43,587 bases of DNA, taken from contig JBPCJY010000262.1 in NCBI GenBank assembly GCA_051004815.1, positions 1 to 43,587 on the forward strand, given 5' to 3'. Positions within the stretch are counted from its first letter, which is position 1; each line of letters opens with the position of its first letter. Below are positions 26,121 through 35,833 of the stretch, in pieces. The position numbers and the translations under genes were made by a program. Under the pieces are notes generated by a model that saw only the letters and a list, made by a program, of their open reading frames with translations, searched no databases and had not been told where the DNA came from. Origin of the DNA: JBBQXY01 sp051004815. GTDB lineage: Bacteria; Chloroflexota; Ktedonobacteria; Ktedonobacterales; Ktedonobacteraceae.

Positions 26121-26196
26121 AGTTTTATCCCTTTATTCCCTTGCCGTGCGCCGCGAAAAATGCTACCGTAGATTTCCAGCGCAAGGCAAAGAGGTA

Positions 26197-28380
26197 TTAC
26201 TTTAGAACATTGACCAGCACAATGACGATCGCCGCCAATACCGCGACGCCACCAAAGAACCCAACCATGTACGATTGCACTCTACCGGTTTCCACATGCC
26301 GCAGGTCGCGCCCAAAGGTTGTCACCAGGCGAGCCACGCCATTCACCAACCCATCAACAATGTAGTCATCGAAGGCTTGCTCGGCATGTGAAAGACCCAG
26401 CACTCCGTAGCGGATGAACAGGTCATACAGCTCATCAACGTAGTATTTCCTCAGCAGGATGCGATGCAGCACCCGCAAGACCGCACGGTTCTGTACATAC
26501 TCGCTAATCTTCGCGAATTCAAAGCGCGTATAAAGCGTGTACGCCCAGGCAAAACCCAGCAGCGACACAATCACGCCAACCCACGTTTTCCAATCGCTGA
26601 GAATAGTACCCAGATTCAAATTTGGTGCCCCTGGCGTCACGTAGCTAAAGAAACCAAACCAGTAACCGGCAATCACCGAAGGAATCGCCAGCAAGATCAA
26701 CGGAATGGTCATCGTCAACGGCGACTCGTGTACCTCACCGGTACCCCGATATGGCCCGCCCCACAGTCCACCAAACGCTCCACCCTTGCCACCAAAGGCC
26801 AGGATATAGGCTCGCAGCATGTAGAAGGCCGTCAAACCTGCCGTCACGAGGGTAACGATCCACAGGCCGTAATCGCCCTTGTCAAAGGCCAGCCCAATAA
26901 TAGTATCCTTACTATAAAATCCCGCGAAGAAAGGGAAACCGGAGATCGAAAGTGTAGCAATCAACCAGGTAATGGCCGTTATCGGCATGCGCGAAGCAAG
27001 CCCACCCATCAAACGCACATCCTGTACCTCTTTATGCATCGCGTGATGCAACCCATGCAGCACGCTACCAGCGCCCAGGAAGAGCAGTGCTTTAAAGAAG
27101 GCGTGCGTGAAAAGATGGAACATGCCAGGGCCAGGACCATATTCATTACCAGCTACGCCCAGGCCAACAAACATATAGCCTAGCTGACTAATAGTCGAAA
27201 AGGCCAGTACACGCTTGAAGTCGTACTGCACCAGCGCAATTGTCGCGGCAAAAATAGCGGTGATTGCACCAATCCAGGCCACTACCTCAAAGGCGGCCGG
27301 GCCTGCCGCCGCGAACAGCGGGAAGGTACGCGCCACCATGTACACACCCGCGGCAACCATCGTCGCCGCGTGAATCAACGCGCTCACTGGCGTGGGGCCT
27401 TCCATAGCGGGTGGCAACCACACATGCAATGGCACCTGCGCCGACTTACCAATCGCGCCGCAGAAGACCAGGATCATCGCCGCCGTCAACAATGCCTGGT
27501 TATGGTTATGCACGATGAAATTGTACATCACGCTAAGGTGATTATTGGGATCAGTTGACTCCAGGTCGGCGAAATTAAAGGTACCGGTATTCACAAACAA
27601 GATCATAATACCAATGATAAAGCCGACATCACCCACGCGCGTCGTAATAAAAGCCTCAATGGCGGCAGTCGCCGGTGAAAGGCGATCTTCCTCTGGCTTG
27701 GCCCTTTTATTAATCCAGAAACCAATCAGCAGATACGAACTGAGACCCACCAACTCCCAGCCAATGAAGATCACCAGGAAGTTTTGCGCGAAGACAATCA
27801 CCAGCATGGAGAAGGTAAAGAGCGAGAGGTACGAAAAGAAACGCGCATAGCCCGCCGAATTTTCCATGTAGCCCTGCGAATAGAATTGTACCAGCAGTGA
27901 GACCGTCGTCACCACGACCATCATCGCAATCCCCAGGGTGTCCAAGCGGAACGCTATCTCATAGCTCGCGGATCCCAGAGCCAACCAGGTGTAGGAAAAC
28001 ACCGGCACCCCACCGCGAGGCATCGCTGGCGCAAGCGCGAGTACGCCTGCCGAACTGAGCAGCAAGAGCCAGGAGTAGACACAGGCCAATGCCATGATGG
28101 CGATGCCAAGATAGCCACTGACTTGCGCTCCCATTGTCAACTGCGGAACCTTGGGATCTTCGTCATCCTCATAGCCATGCTCCATATGCACTTCACCACC
28201 CGTCCCATGCTCCTCTTCAGCCGCGAGAGCATGACCAGCTTCGCCATGAGCATCTTGTGCTAATTCCGTGGCAACGTGAGGCCGACTGAGCAAATCCCAA
28301 ATTCTCGTCCCGAAAATAATCACCGCGAATGAGAACAGCGGTGCGAACAAGATCAGCCACGAATACGAATACAATGCCAT
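26197..28380 (-). CDS. nuoL: NADH-quinone oxidoreductase subunit L
   Basis: 727 aa. NuoL motifs include IFIGWELVGLSSYLLIGFW, KSAQVPLHVWLPPAMEGPTP, ALIHAATMVAAGVYM and AFSTISQLGYMFVGLG. The long lateral helix and final transmembrane segment account for the extra C-terminal length. An unusual His/Glu/Asp-rich loop sits after the first helix (residues about 40-78, for example HGYEDDEDPKV). It is the distal proton-translocating subunit of complex I. ATG 28380 lies 4 nt after the nuoK stop. Confidence 0.96.
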   Translation of the reverse strand: MALYSYSWLILFAPLFSFAVIIFGTRIWDLLSRPHVATELAQDAHGEAGHALAAEEEHGTGGEVHMEHGYEDDEDPKVPQLTMGAQVSGYLGIAIMALACVYSWLLLLSSAGVLALAPAMPRGGVPVFSYTWLALGSASYEIAFRLDTLGIAMMVVVTTVSLLVQFYSQGYMENSAGYARFFSYLSLFTFSMLVIVFAQNFLVIFIGWELVGLSSYLLIGFWINKRAKPEEDRLSPATAAIEAFITTRVGDVGFIIGIMILFVNTGTFNFADLESTDPNNHLSVMYNFIVHNHNQALLTAAMILVFCGAIGKSAQVPLHVWLPPAMEGPTPVSALIHAATMVAAGVYMVARTFPLFAAAGPAAFEVVAWIGAITAIFAATIALVQYDFKRVLAFSTISQLGYMFVGLGVAGNEYGPGPGMFHLFTHAFFKALLFLGAGSVLHGLHHAMHKEVQDVRLMGGLASRMPITAITWLIATLSISGFPFFAGFYSKDTIIGLAFDKGDYGLWIVTLVTAGLTAFYMLRAYILAFGGKGGAFGGLWGGPYRGTGEVHESPLTMTIPLILLAIPSVIAGYWFGFFSYVTPGAPNLNLGTILSDWKTWVGVIVSLLGFAWAYTLYTRFEFAKISEYVQNRAVLRVLHRILLRKYYVDELYDLFIRYGVLGLSHAEQAFDDYIVDGLVNGVARLVTTFGRDLRHVETGRVQSYMVGFFGGVAVLAAIVIVLVNVLK

Positions 28381-28384
28381 AGTT

Positions 28385-28708
28385 TCACCACTTCATCATA
28401 TCTATTTCGCCAACATCCACCGTGTTGCGTTTGCGGTAAATGGCAATAATCATTGCCAGAGCCACCGCCGCTTCTGCCGCAGCTACCGTGATAATAAAGA
28501 TGGCGAAGATCTGACCGGTCAAAAGAGTCCTATACTTGGGCACCTGGTTATAAAACGAAAAGGCCACCATGGTGATATTCACCGCGTTCAGCATGATCTC
28601 TATGCCCATCAGGACAGCCACCGCATTGCGTTTGGCTATCGCGCCGTAGAGGCCAATACAGAACAGCACCGCGCTCAGTACCAAATAATGATTTAGTGTA
28701 AGTCCCAT
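28385..28708 (-). CDS. nuoK: NADH-quinone oxidoreductase subunit K
   Basis: 107 aa, the expected length, with three transmembrane helices. It opens with the family-typical LTLNHYLVLSAVLFCIGLYG. MGIEIMLNAVNITMVAF contains the conserved proton-path Glu in the second helix, and AAAEAAVALAMIIAIYRKR has the second key Glu. GGAGG lies 8 nt before the ATG. It fits tightly between nuoJ (3-nt gap) and nuoL (4-nt gap). Confidence 0.97.
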   Translation of the reverse strand: MGLTLNHYLVLSAVLFCIGLYGAIAKRNAVAVLMGIEIMLNAVNITMVAFSFYNQVPKYRTLLTGQIFAIFIITVAAAEAAVALAMIIAIYRKRNTVDVGEIDMMKW

Positions 28709-28711
28709 AGG

Positions 28712-29239
28712 TTAATCCTCCCTACCGATCACAATCGCACCCACGATGGCTACTAGCAACACCAGGGACGCAATTTCAAACGGTAATACATAGCTATAGG
28801 TCGTGGGACTATAGAGCAACTCCCCGATGCGAGCAACGTTATTGATACCGCCCAGCAACTGACCGGAACCATCGCCCTGGTTCGCGACAGCATGGGGGCT
28901 GACCGTCGCTGCGTAGACAATACCCGCACCCACCAACGCGCTGATAATCACCGCCAACCACCATTGCTTATTGTTTGGGTTGCTGTTCAATTGGAGATTG
29001 TTGGTACGCGTCAACATCAGCGCGAAGAGGATAAGAATAGTCACCGCACCAGCATAGATCAGAATTTGCACAATAGCAATAAATTCCGCGTTGAGCAAGA
29101 GGTAAATACCTGACGCCATCGCAAAAACTAACACTAACGCCAGCGCACTATGCACAATGTTGCGCATACAGACCACACACAATGCCGACCCCACCAGGAT
29201 GACGGCAATGATCCAAAAAATAAGGGTCGCGAAATCCAT
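28712..29239 (-). CDS. nuoJ: NADH-quinone oxidoreductase subunit J
   Basis: 175 aa, five transmembrane helices. LIFWIIAVILVGSALCVVCM, NIVHSALALVLVFAMASGIY and FIAIVQILIYAGAVTILILFALML are typical of NuoJ. ATG 29239 (MDFATLIF) is chosen because GGAGG lies 9 nt upstream; the longer frame from 29284 adds a non-conserved end. It is the first gene of this operon, and nuoA-I are not in the 5' region, so the complex I genes are split in this genome. Confidence 0.95.
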   Translation of the reverse strand: MDFATLIFWIIAVILVGSALCVVCMRNIVHSALALVLVFAMASGIYLLLNAEFIAIVQILIYAGAVTILILFALMLTRTNNLQLNSNPNNKQWWLAVIISALVGAGIVYAATVSPHAVANQGDGSGQLLGGINNVARIGELLYSPTTYSYVLPFEIASLVLLVAIVGAIVIGRED

Positions 29240-29553
29240 CGAAATATACCTCCGGGCCATATTCGTTAGAGCATGATGTATCATGCCCTCGTATCACTTA
29301 CGATGCCCACTTGTATTGTATCATGCCTGGCACGCACAAAACACTCTTTGCCTTCTCAATGATTCTACCAATGATTCTAGCAAAACCTACACCTCGTGAC
29401 AAGAGCAATTCCCAGCCTCGTTCAACCCCTACTGCTGACACATATGGCAATAAGCCCTGAAAGAACGCTAAACTAAACGCGCATAACTACCCTGACTATG
29501 GTATAATTCCCTCATCTTCTTTCCTATTTCTCTGATAAAAGGCAATAAGTATT
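29240..29553. promoter_or_regulatory. Divergent intergenic region between nuoJ and the pseudokinase gene
   Basis: 314 nt. On minus, TG-A-TACAAT (29323-29315) is a possible extended -10 for the nuoJKLMN operon, without a good -35. On plus, TGG-TATAAT (29500-29508) is an extended -10 for the pseudokinase. No gene, tRNA or obvious operator was found. Confidence 0.4.
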
Positions 29554-31575
29554 ATGAGTATGGCGCAAACAACAACAGACCTGAAACCTCCAAGCGATCC
29601 GCGTTGCCCACATTGCAATACCCTGTTACCTCCCCGCGCAACCTTTTGTGCATCCTGTGGAGAGCGCGTTGTGATAAAACCTACCGCCTCACTTTTACAA
29701 GCTGATACCGACATCACCGCACGCTATCGTATCACGTCCCGTGTGCGCCGTCGCCCATATACAAACCTCTTCTTTGCCATTGATACCCAGCAATCGCGCC
29801 CGGTAGCCATACGCGACATTGACATTACAAGCCTGGACAACGATGGGCGCATTCGCGCTTGTGAGATAGTGCAACAAGAATATGACCTGCTCCGCCGCGA
29901 GCGCATCGCCACCATTTTGCCCGTCATCGACATGCGGCACTTCGAAGGCCATCTCTCTGTCATCTCTGGCTGGCCATTAAATACCATTGAAAATAACGTG
30001 CATCTGCATACATTGCAGGATGCCCTTCAAAGTGGCGTCGGCCTACCCAACATGCAAATGTCGCTCTCCTGGATTGAACAATTGTGTCTCTCGCTCGATC
30101 ACCTGCACCGCCACAATATCGTACTGGGCGACCTCGATCCCCAGACCTTAATCCTCGCCAGTGATCAATACGATGGTACCCTCGAACTCATGGTCTCCTG
30201 GCTACCTCCTGCCATTAGTACTATGTTACCAGACACATCTCCCATGAGCAACACCAGCAACTACAGCGCACCCGAAGTCCTGCTGGGGAAGGCAGAACCA
30301 CGCTCCGATATCTATAGCCTCGGTGCCGTCCTCTATATCTTGCTCACTGGCATGCCGCCCGATGAAGCCACAGCACGGATGCATCGCCGCCTTCGTTCTC
30401 CATCCGAAGTGAACCCACGTATTCCAGCCAACATTGAAGAGTTTGTTATGCAAGCCCTCGCCCTCGAAAGTGAAGAACGCTTCCCGGATGCTCGCACAAT
30501 GGCGGATTCTCTGCTGCTCTTGCGCACAAAGAAACGCCTATTCTCTAAATCCGCTACACCACTACCACCAGCACCTGTCTCAGAAAACAGGCTACAGCCC
30601 GACCCGACACCTGTACAGGTAGATGATTCCCATGCATCAGAACGCACCATTGACGAGATCATCCATACCAATGCTGTCCAGAACACACCTTTGCCACCGT
30701 TCCCCCCGGACTCCTGGCAAACACCCCTCACACCTGCAACCTCTCTACCACCAACTCCTCCTATCGTCGAGGAGGCAGTACAGCAATATCCTGCCAGTAC
30801 AGAAGATACCAACGCAAATTTGATAGATGAGGATGATGACGAGGACGAACCATTGGTGCAGCGTCCCAATAATAATACTCTTGCTAGCAGCACAATACCA
30901 CCAACACCGATGTCAGCACGCGGTTTCAAGCAGCGCATTACAGGCATACTCCCCGCCATCTCACCCCCACTCTCACGTCCAAAAGTACCCCAAGCACCCA
31001 AAGCAGCCCCTTCACGCGAAGTAACAATTCGCCCACCCCGGCCTCCATCGCAATCAATCAAGACACCTTTCGCCGCCTCTTCTAACAAAACCTCGTTGTT
31101 GAAACAACTGCAACAGATCGTTCTCGGCGAACAAAAACATAGCACCGCCGCCGCTGCCATCATAGAAACACCGCTCCGTGTCCAACCACAGCAGGCTTAT
31201 ACTATTCGCATACAGTTAATGGGCCGAAATATCCCACTCCTCGCGGGTAGTAGCACCTCTACAAGCGGTTTGAGTGCCTTAGTCGAGGGTAAGCTCGTCC
31301 ATATTGAGGTACGCTCTGCCCTCTATCAGAACTACGCCTATATCGTACAGCAAGCAGCCGTACACATTCCCGCCGTAGGCTTTGCCGCCGAAGTCACCAT
31401 TCCCATGAAACCGCTCTCCGGTGGTCCCAGTGGTCGCCGTGATCGCCTGCACATCTTCTTCATGGATGAGCAACGACACCCACTCTATGAAAAACCCTTT
31501 GTGCTCGAACTTTTCATCTCGAACCTGGTACAACCCGGTCGCGAAGGCCACAACGTACTCACCATTCCCCTCTGA
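29554..31575 (+). CDS. Zinc-ribbon pseudokinase with C-terminal beta domain
   Basis: 673 aa. An N-terminal zinc ribbon has Cys18, Cys21, Cys32 and Cys35 (CPHC...CASC). A protein-kinase fold follows (about 55-320) with recognisable SAPEVLLG, SDIYSLGAVLYILLTG and RFPDARTM. Key catalytic residues are changed: VAIR for VAIK, VLGDLDPQTLIL at the HRD loop, and MVSWLPP where DFG should be. It is therefore probably a pseudokinase scaffold or ATP sensor. A Pro/Thr-rich linker with an acidic patch (IDEDDDEDEP) leads to a beta-rich domain (about 545-673). No transmembrane helix is seen, so it is likely cytoplasmic. The Shine-Dalgarno is AAAGG, 12 nt from the ATG. Confidence 0.8.
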   Translation: MSMAQTTTDLKPPSDPRCPHCNTLLPPRATFCASCGERVVIKPTASLLQADTDITARYRITSRVRRRPYTNLFFAIDTQQSRPVAIRDIDITSLDNDGRIRACEIVQQEYDLLRRERIATILPVIDMRHFEGHLSVISGWPLNTIENNVHLHTLQDALQSGVGLPNMQMSLSWIEQLCLSLDHLHRHNIVLGDLDPQTLILASDQYDGTLELMVSWLPPAISTMLPDTSPMSNTSNYSAPEVLLGKAEPRSDIYSLGAVLYILLTGMPPDEATARMHRRLRSPSEVNPRIPANIEEFVMQALALESEERFPDARTMADSLLLLRTKKRLFSKSATPLPPAPVSENRLQPDPTPVQVDDSHASERTIDEIIHTNAVQNTPLPPFPPDSWQTPLTPATSLPPTPPIVEEAVQQYPASTEDTNANLIDEDDDEDEPLVQRPNNNTLASSTIPPTPMSARGFKQRITGILPAISPPLSRPKVPQAPKAAPSREVTIRPPRPPSQSIKTPFAASSNKTSLLKQLQQIVLGEQKHSTAAAAIIETPLRVQPQQAYTIRIQLMGRNIPLLAGSSTSTSGLSALVEGKLVHIEVRSALYQNYAYIVQQAAVHIPAVGFAAEVTIPMKPLSGGPSGRRDRLHIFFMDEQRHPLYEKPFVLELFISNLVQPGREGHNVLTIPL

Positions 31576-31914
31576 CCTTCGCCTTGCGTACCTATCATGC
31601 ATTCGGGCACCAACCAGGCCCTTGAGTAGTAACGGAACGAAAAACAACACTAAGGAAATCATCCTCGTGATGTGGCTCAGGGGTATGACAATAATAGCTG
31701 GCAGAATGCTCTTGAGCATTCTGCCAGCTATTATTGTGATCGAAGAATGGAGGAGGCTATGCGGCAAAGCAAAACACGATCCAGGAAATGATGCAGATGA
31801 CCGGTTTCAAAAGCAGAAATACGTTCTATAAATAGGTGGTCAACGCAGAGAAGCCATGAGAAACCGAGCCATCAGCTCCACACATCCGAAGCCGGGAATC
31901 GTGAGGGGATCTGT
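31576..31914. other. Intergenic region with a 24-bp hairpin
   Basis: 339 nt between the pseudokinase stop (plus) and the ABC ATPase stop (minus). It holds the palindrome at 31688-31737 and otherwise shows no gene. The remaining 175 nt up to 31914 have no recognisable feature. Confidence 0.5.
31688..31737. terminator. 24-bp perfect hairpin, 2-nt centre
   Basis: Arms 31688-31711 and 31714-31737 are exact complements (centre TT). It is placed between convergent genes, so a bidirectional terminator is the simplest reading. Confidence 0.75.
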
Positions 31915-32634
31915 TTAGCCAGGTTCATGGCTTAATTGTTCCAGGCGAATACAGCGGTCAGCACTGGCCGCGATTTGTGGATCATGGGTCACCAAGATGA
32001 GGGTTTGACTGCCCGTACGCTGCTGTGTGCGTAGCACATCCAGAACCTCGGCTCCAGTATGTGGATCCAGGTTGCCAGTGGGTTCATCAGCTAGGATGAC
32101 GGCTGGCCGATGAATGAGGGCTCGGGCGATGGCGACACGCTGCTGTTCACCACCGGATAGTCGTGCGGGCGGATGGTTGAGGCGATCATCCAATCCAACG
32201 CTTTCGAGCAAGTCGCGGGCGCGTTGCCGGAGATCAAAGTCGAGCTGACGACGGTAAGGGAGCAGTGGGGCCATGACATTCTCCAAGGCGGTGAGGTTGG
32301 GTAGCAGATAGAAGAGTTGGAAGACGAACCCAACCTTCTGGCGGCGGAAGTCGGCGGCAGCCGTTCCACCCAAGGTGTGGACGGCAATGCCATCGAGCCA
32401 GATTTCGCCAGCGTCAGGAGCATCCAAGCTCCCCAGGAGAGCCAGGAGGGTCGTCTTCCCTGAACCGGAGGGACCCGTAATGGTCACGAATTCTCCACGC
32501 CGCACATGCAGTTCGATGTCACGCAGCACAGTGAGTTTTCCGTTGGGAAGGGCATAGGATTTGCAGAGGCTTTCCACTGTGAGCACCGTGTCGGCATGTT
32601 CGCGCTGTTCCCCTTGGAAGGTTTCTTCTTTCAT
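31915..32634 (-). CDS. ABC transporter ATP-binding protein, MacB/LolD type
   Basis: 239 aa. Walker A GPSGSGKTT, Q-loop FVFQLFYLLPNLTALENV, signature LSGGEQQRVAIARAL, Walker B VILADEPTGNLD and switch LVTHDPQIA all fit the MacB/LolD/FtsE class, which powers extracytoplasmic work rather than import. ATG 32634 is preferred, with AGAGG close upstream. It is encoded 237 nt downstream of the large permease on the same strand. The probable partner is that permease. Confidence 0.92.
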   Translation of the reverse strand: MKEETFQGEQREHADTVLTVESLCKSYALPNGKLTVLRDIELHVRRGEFVTITGPSGSGKTTLLALLGSLDAPDAGEIWLDGIAVHTLGGTAAADFRRQKVGFVFQLFYLLPNLTALENVMAPLLPYRRQLDFDLRQRARDLLESVGLDDRLNHPPARLSGGEQQRVAIARALIHRPAVILADEPTGNLDPHTGAEVLDVLRTQQRTGSQTLILVTHDPQIAASADRCIRLEQLSHEPG

Positions 32635-32871
32635 ACGGCCTCTTTCTCTTGTTGTTTCTGGTGGTAATAGTAGACGTCTTCTCGTAGCTATTCTGCTCGC
32701 GGCACATCGAAGATGGTACACGCTACAAGCAACCGCCTTGACCCCGTTTTGGCATGATCTCCTTGTGAAGGGGAACGTGAGACAGAGAGATGCAAATGAG
32801 AGGGTCTCGTCACGCGGGAAGTGCTCTCATCCGTACCTCTGCTGCCTTCACTTCACACCAAACCTGACCAG

Positions 32872-35625
32872 TTATTCGGCTCGCAGTACATCCATCAGTG
32901 GCAAGCGATTGATGGCACGGATGGCCGGAAGCGTCGCCAATCCCGCCACCACAAGCATGACTACGACGGCTCCCGCCCCGACAACGAGAGCTGGAATGCT
33001 TCCCTGGGCGGCATGGTGCGCCGTGAGAATCCACAAGGCTACGAGCACTCCTGGTACCGCACCCACCACCGCCAGCGTCAGACCTTCTTGCACAAACAAG
33101 CGTTGCACGAGGTGTGCTCGCCAGCCCACCGCTTGCAGTAAGCCAATCTCTTTCTGGCGTTCGCGCACCTGGATCAGCAAGAGGTCTGCGACACTCAGGA
33201 AGGTTAAGAGCACGGCGAAGCTTGCTCCAGCCAGTTGGGGAACGGCGGTTTGGAGAAGGATATACTCCCCCAACAACGTGCCTTGCAGTGTTTGGCGAAA
33301 AGCCAGCAAGCCATCGATCATGACCGTTAAGAGGATAGCAGAGAGAAAGAGGCTCCCAATGGCGATAACCGCTCGCAGGCGCGAACGCGTCAGGTTGCGC
33401 AGGGCCATGCTCCCCACCGCGGGAAACCGCGACCACAGGACGGCACTCCAACGGCTGAGGCGTGAGGTCCCCTTGGACGAGACGGTCGTGCCTTCGCGTA
33501 ACGCCTCAGCTGGGTGAATACGGCAGAGATGCCAGAGCGGATAGAGCGCACTGAGCAGGGCCAGGGCCAGCACGACCGGCAGTGTCCAGGCTACGATGAG
33601 CCAGGGAGGATTGGAGCCAATCAGAAAGATGAGCAGCAGGGCTAACCCAATGCCGCCGAGCCCCCCGCCAAGGGCAAGCAGGAGCGTTTGACCCAAGAAC
33701 GTCCCTGCCGGATGCCAGGGCCGCCACCCCAACGCGCTGAGCAAGGCCAGTTCACGACGTTGAGAGGAGACCAACGAGGTGAGGGTGACGGCCAGGTAGC
33801 CGAAGCACACCAGCAGAACGGCACTTAAGAGAAGGGTTTGGGTCGCTCCGAGTTGACCAAGATAGATGATACCAACTCCGATACTGATCCAGCGTTCTTC
33901 TACCCACCCCAGGGGGGCGATATCTTGCGTGGCTCCATAATACCCTTTGCTGATGCCGGGAATATACACTAGCGTGGGTTTGGGCGAAGAGCCAAGGGTC
34001 ACAATCGCACGCAGACCAGTACGCTGCTCAATGTCCTGGGCCACCTGAGTGACGCGTTTCCAACCAGCATCGTCAGGCGTAATATTTCCGGCAACACGGA
34101 TACGAATGACACTGATACAATTGTCGCCGCGAATTTGACGAGCGGCAGCCAGGGTCGTCAGAGCTAATGGAGACGCTAACGTGAAACCTGCCGGGTTGGT
34201 GGTTGGCAGCAGATTGGTCGGGGTGACGGGATGCCCCTGGGCATCATAGCGCAAGGTGGTAGGAGAAGACGTATAGGTATTTTCCGGCAACCAGTTGAGG
34301 GCATTAGCGAACTCGGCGGAGAGGCGTTTCCCATCAAATTGCCCAACCGGTTGCGCGGTGTAGGTGGCTCCATTGTAAATGGTGTCATACAACGCCTGAT
34401 AGGTGTATCCAATCGTTCCATTCTGTTGTTGCATCTCGCCAGGAAGTGGGTTGGCCTGACGGAAGGCCACTTCCGTTCCTTGCGTTCCATCCGGTGGTTG
34501 TGAATGGCTGGGCACAAGCGTGAAGGTTGGTTCCTCCGCTCCAAACGGAGCCACAACCGGTTGATAGGTCAAAAGAGAAGGCGCGGAAGTAAAGTTGAGC
34601 GGAAATGAGGGAGACCCAAAACGTTGAATGCTTAATGAGGCATTGTGTTCAAGAAAGGTTGAGCCTTGAGAAAATATCCGGAGATCGTTTTGCGCAATGG
34701 GGACATTGCCTTCAAAGACCGTTTGTTGGGGAAGATGGTCAAGGTAGCGACTCCCACCATGAACAGACACCTGTTGCGGATCCAGCATGGTGGTTTCCAG
34801 CCGCACAAACGAAAGATGGAGGGCAAGCTGCCCAGGAGGTTGCACATTGATGAGTAATGGCACATTGTAATTCGGCACTCTATCATTAATGTTCATTCCG
34901 GTGATGTAGGGATACGTCCCGTTTAAGGAAAGACTCTGTTGAGCAGGAAGTTGCTTGCCGGCGACGATGCTCGTATTCAGATGCACCAGTTGATTTTCTG
35001 CTGCGGGGTCAATCGCAGCCAACAGAAACGTCCCTGGGTCTGGGACGCCTGTCAGATAGACTCCATGAAAGAAATAATCAGTGACCCCAATGGAATGCAG
35101 AGTGCTCTTCTGACTATCACTGAGATCGCAAAACCCAGGGGTGCAGGTAGAGGCAGACGCATAGACGCTGGTAACCGCGTGATACTCCGTGATGTGTTGT
35201 TGCCCATTAAAAGCGGTGAGCGTCCATTCCATCCGATAGAAGCCAGGAGGTGGCTGGGGAGGATCGAACTCAACATCGGAGAAAGGAAACAAGGCATAGC
35301 TGATAAAAGCAATAGGCGCAGCGACGGCGACGCCGGAGAGCTTCTTGATTTGTTCGTACTGCTGAATACTAATACCGCCATCATAAGCCGTGAATTGATC
35401 AGGAGGAATGGCGGTATTGGCAGGGATGGAAGTATGCGGTGGCAGAACGACCAGATCATAGGTGGGCCGCCAGTTCTTGTTGATGATCTGTTTGGCTTGG
35501 AGCACGGTGGTCTGGGTCGTGGCACTCAGTAAGATGAGGGCGCAAGCGGCCAACAGAAAGCCCGCACAGGTGAGGAAGCTCCGGCCCCGCTGGCGGCGCA
35601 GCATCAGAAAGATGTAGTGGAACAT
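32872..35625 (-). CDS. FtsX/MacB-type ABC transporter permease with large extracytoplasmic domain
   Basis: 917 aa. The N-terminal helix (FLTCAGFLLAACALILLSA) is followed by about 530 residues outside the membrane, which end near residue 590. Two FtsX-type transmembrane bundles follow: one contains VTLTSLVSSQRRELALLSAL, the other IQVRERQKEIGLLQAVGW. PLMDVLRAE is the usual end of such permeases. These systems extrude or remodel peptides, lipids or siderophores at the cell surface. ATG 35625 has AAAGGT 6 nt upstream. Two hairpins separate it from the Cys-rich gene, so it may be transcribed separately. Confidence 0.88.
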   Translation of the reverse strand: MFHYIFLMLRRQRGRSFLTCAGFLLAACALILLSATTQTTVLQAKQIINKNWRPTYDLVVLPPHTSIPANTAIPPDQFTAYDGGISIQQYEQIKKLSGVAVAAPIAFISYALFPFSDVEFDPPQPPPGFYRMEWTLTAFNGQQHITEYHAVTSVYASASTCTPGFCDLSDSQKSTLHSIGVTDYFFHGVYLTGVPDPGTFLLAAIDPAAENQLVHLNTSIVAGKQLPAQQSLSLNGTYPYITGMNINDRVPNYNVPLLINVQPPGQLALHLSFVRLETTMLDPQQVSVHGGSRYLDHLPQQTVFEGNVPIAQNDLRIFSQGSTFLEHNASLSIQRFGSPSFPLNFTSAPSLLTYQPVVAPFGAEEPTFTLVPSHSQPPDGTQGTEVAFRQANPLPGEMQQQNGTIGYTYQALYDTIYNGATYTAQPVGQFDGKRLSAEFANALNWLPENTYTSSPTTLRYDAQGHPVTPTNLLPTTNPAGFTLASPLALTTLAAARQIRGDNCISVIRIRVAGNITPDDAGWKRVTQVAQDIEQRTGLRAIVTLGSSPKPTLVYIPGISKGYYGATQDIAPLGWVEERWISIGVGIIYLGQLGATQTLLLSAVLLVCFGYLAVTLTSLVSSQRRELALLSALGWRPWHPAGTFLGQTLLLALGGGLGGIGLALLLIFLIGSNPPWLIVAWTLPVVLALALLSALYPLWHLCRIHPAEALREGTTVSSKGTSRLSRWSAVLWSRFPAVGSMALRNLTRSRLRAVIAIGSLFLSAILLTVMIDGLLAFRQTLQGTLLGEYILLQTAVPQLAGASFAVLLTFLSVADLLLIQVRERQKEIGLLQAVGWRAHLVQRLFVQEGLTLAVVGAVPGVLVALWILTAHHAAQGSIPALVVGAGAVVVMLVVAGLATLPAIRAINRLPLMDVLRAE

Positions 35626-35742
35626 GAACGCACCTTTCACATTGACTTCATACAATCGTAAGATAGGAGCAGAAGACCAGCAGTGATTCCTCCTGCTTGT
35701 GCCTATAAAAAGAGATGTACATAAGCTGGAAATGGGAAAAAC

Positions 35743-35828
35743 CAGCACTGACAATGAATTTGCCAGTGCTGAGAGAGCCAGAATAAACAAGCAGAAGACG
35801 TCCTTCTCTTCGTATTAACGAGAAGGAC
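35743..35828 (-). terminator. Two hairpins between the Cys-rich gene and the ABC permease
   Basis: GTCCTTCTC (35800-35808) pairs with 35820-35828, directly after the Cys-rich stop. CAGCACTG (35743-35750) pairs with 35764-35771. Both could end or attenuate the Mau-like transcript before the ABC genes. Confidence 0.55.
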
Positions 35829-35833
35829 TACTC

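Noticed and set aside
26464..27183. 239-codon plus frame opposite nuoL, and similar frames opposite nuoM/nuoN
   Set aside because: Gln/Arg/His-rich shadow composition typical of the antisense of membrane proteins.
30333..31163. 276-codon open frame on minus, opposite the pseudokinase
   Set aside because: Low-complexity Ser/Gly/Arg composition, no start site, lies fully antisense to a gene with clear domains.
32561..33517. 318-codon plus frame across the ABC ATPase/permease junction
   Set aside because: Antisense to two strong ABC genes; no domain or ribosome site.
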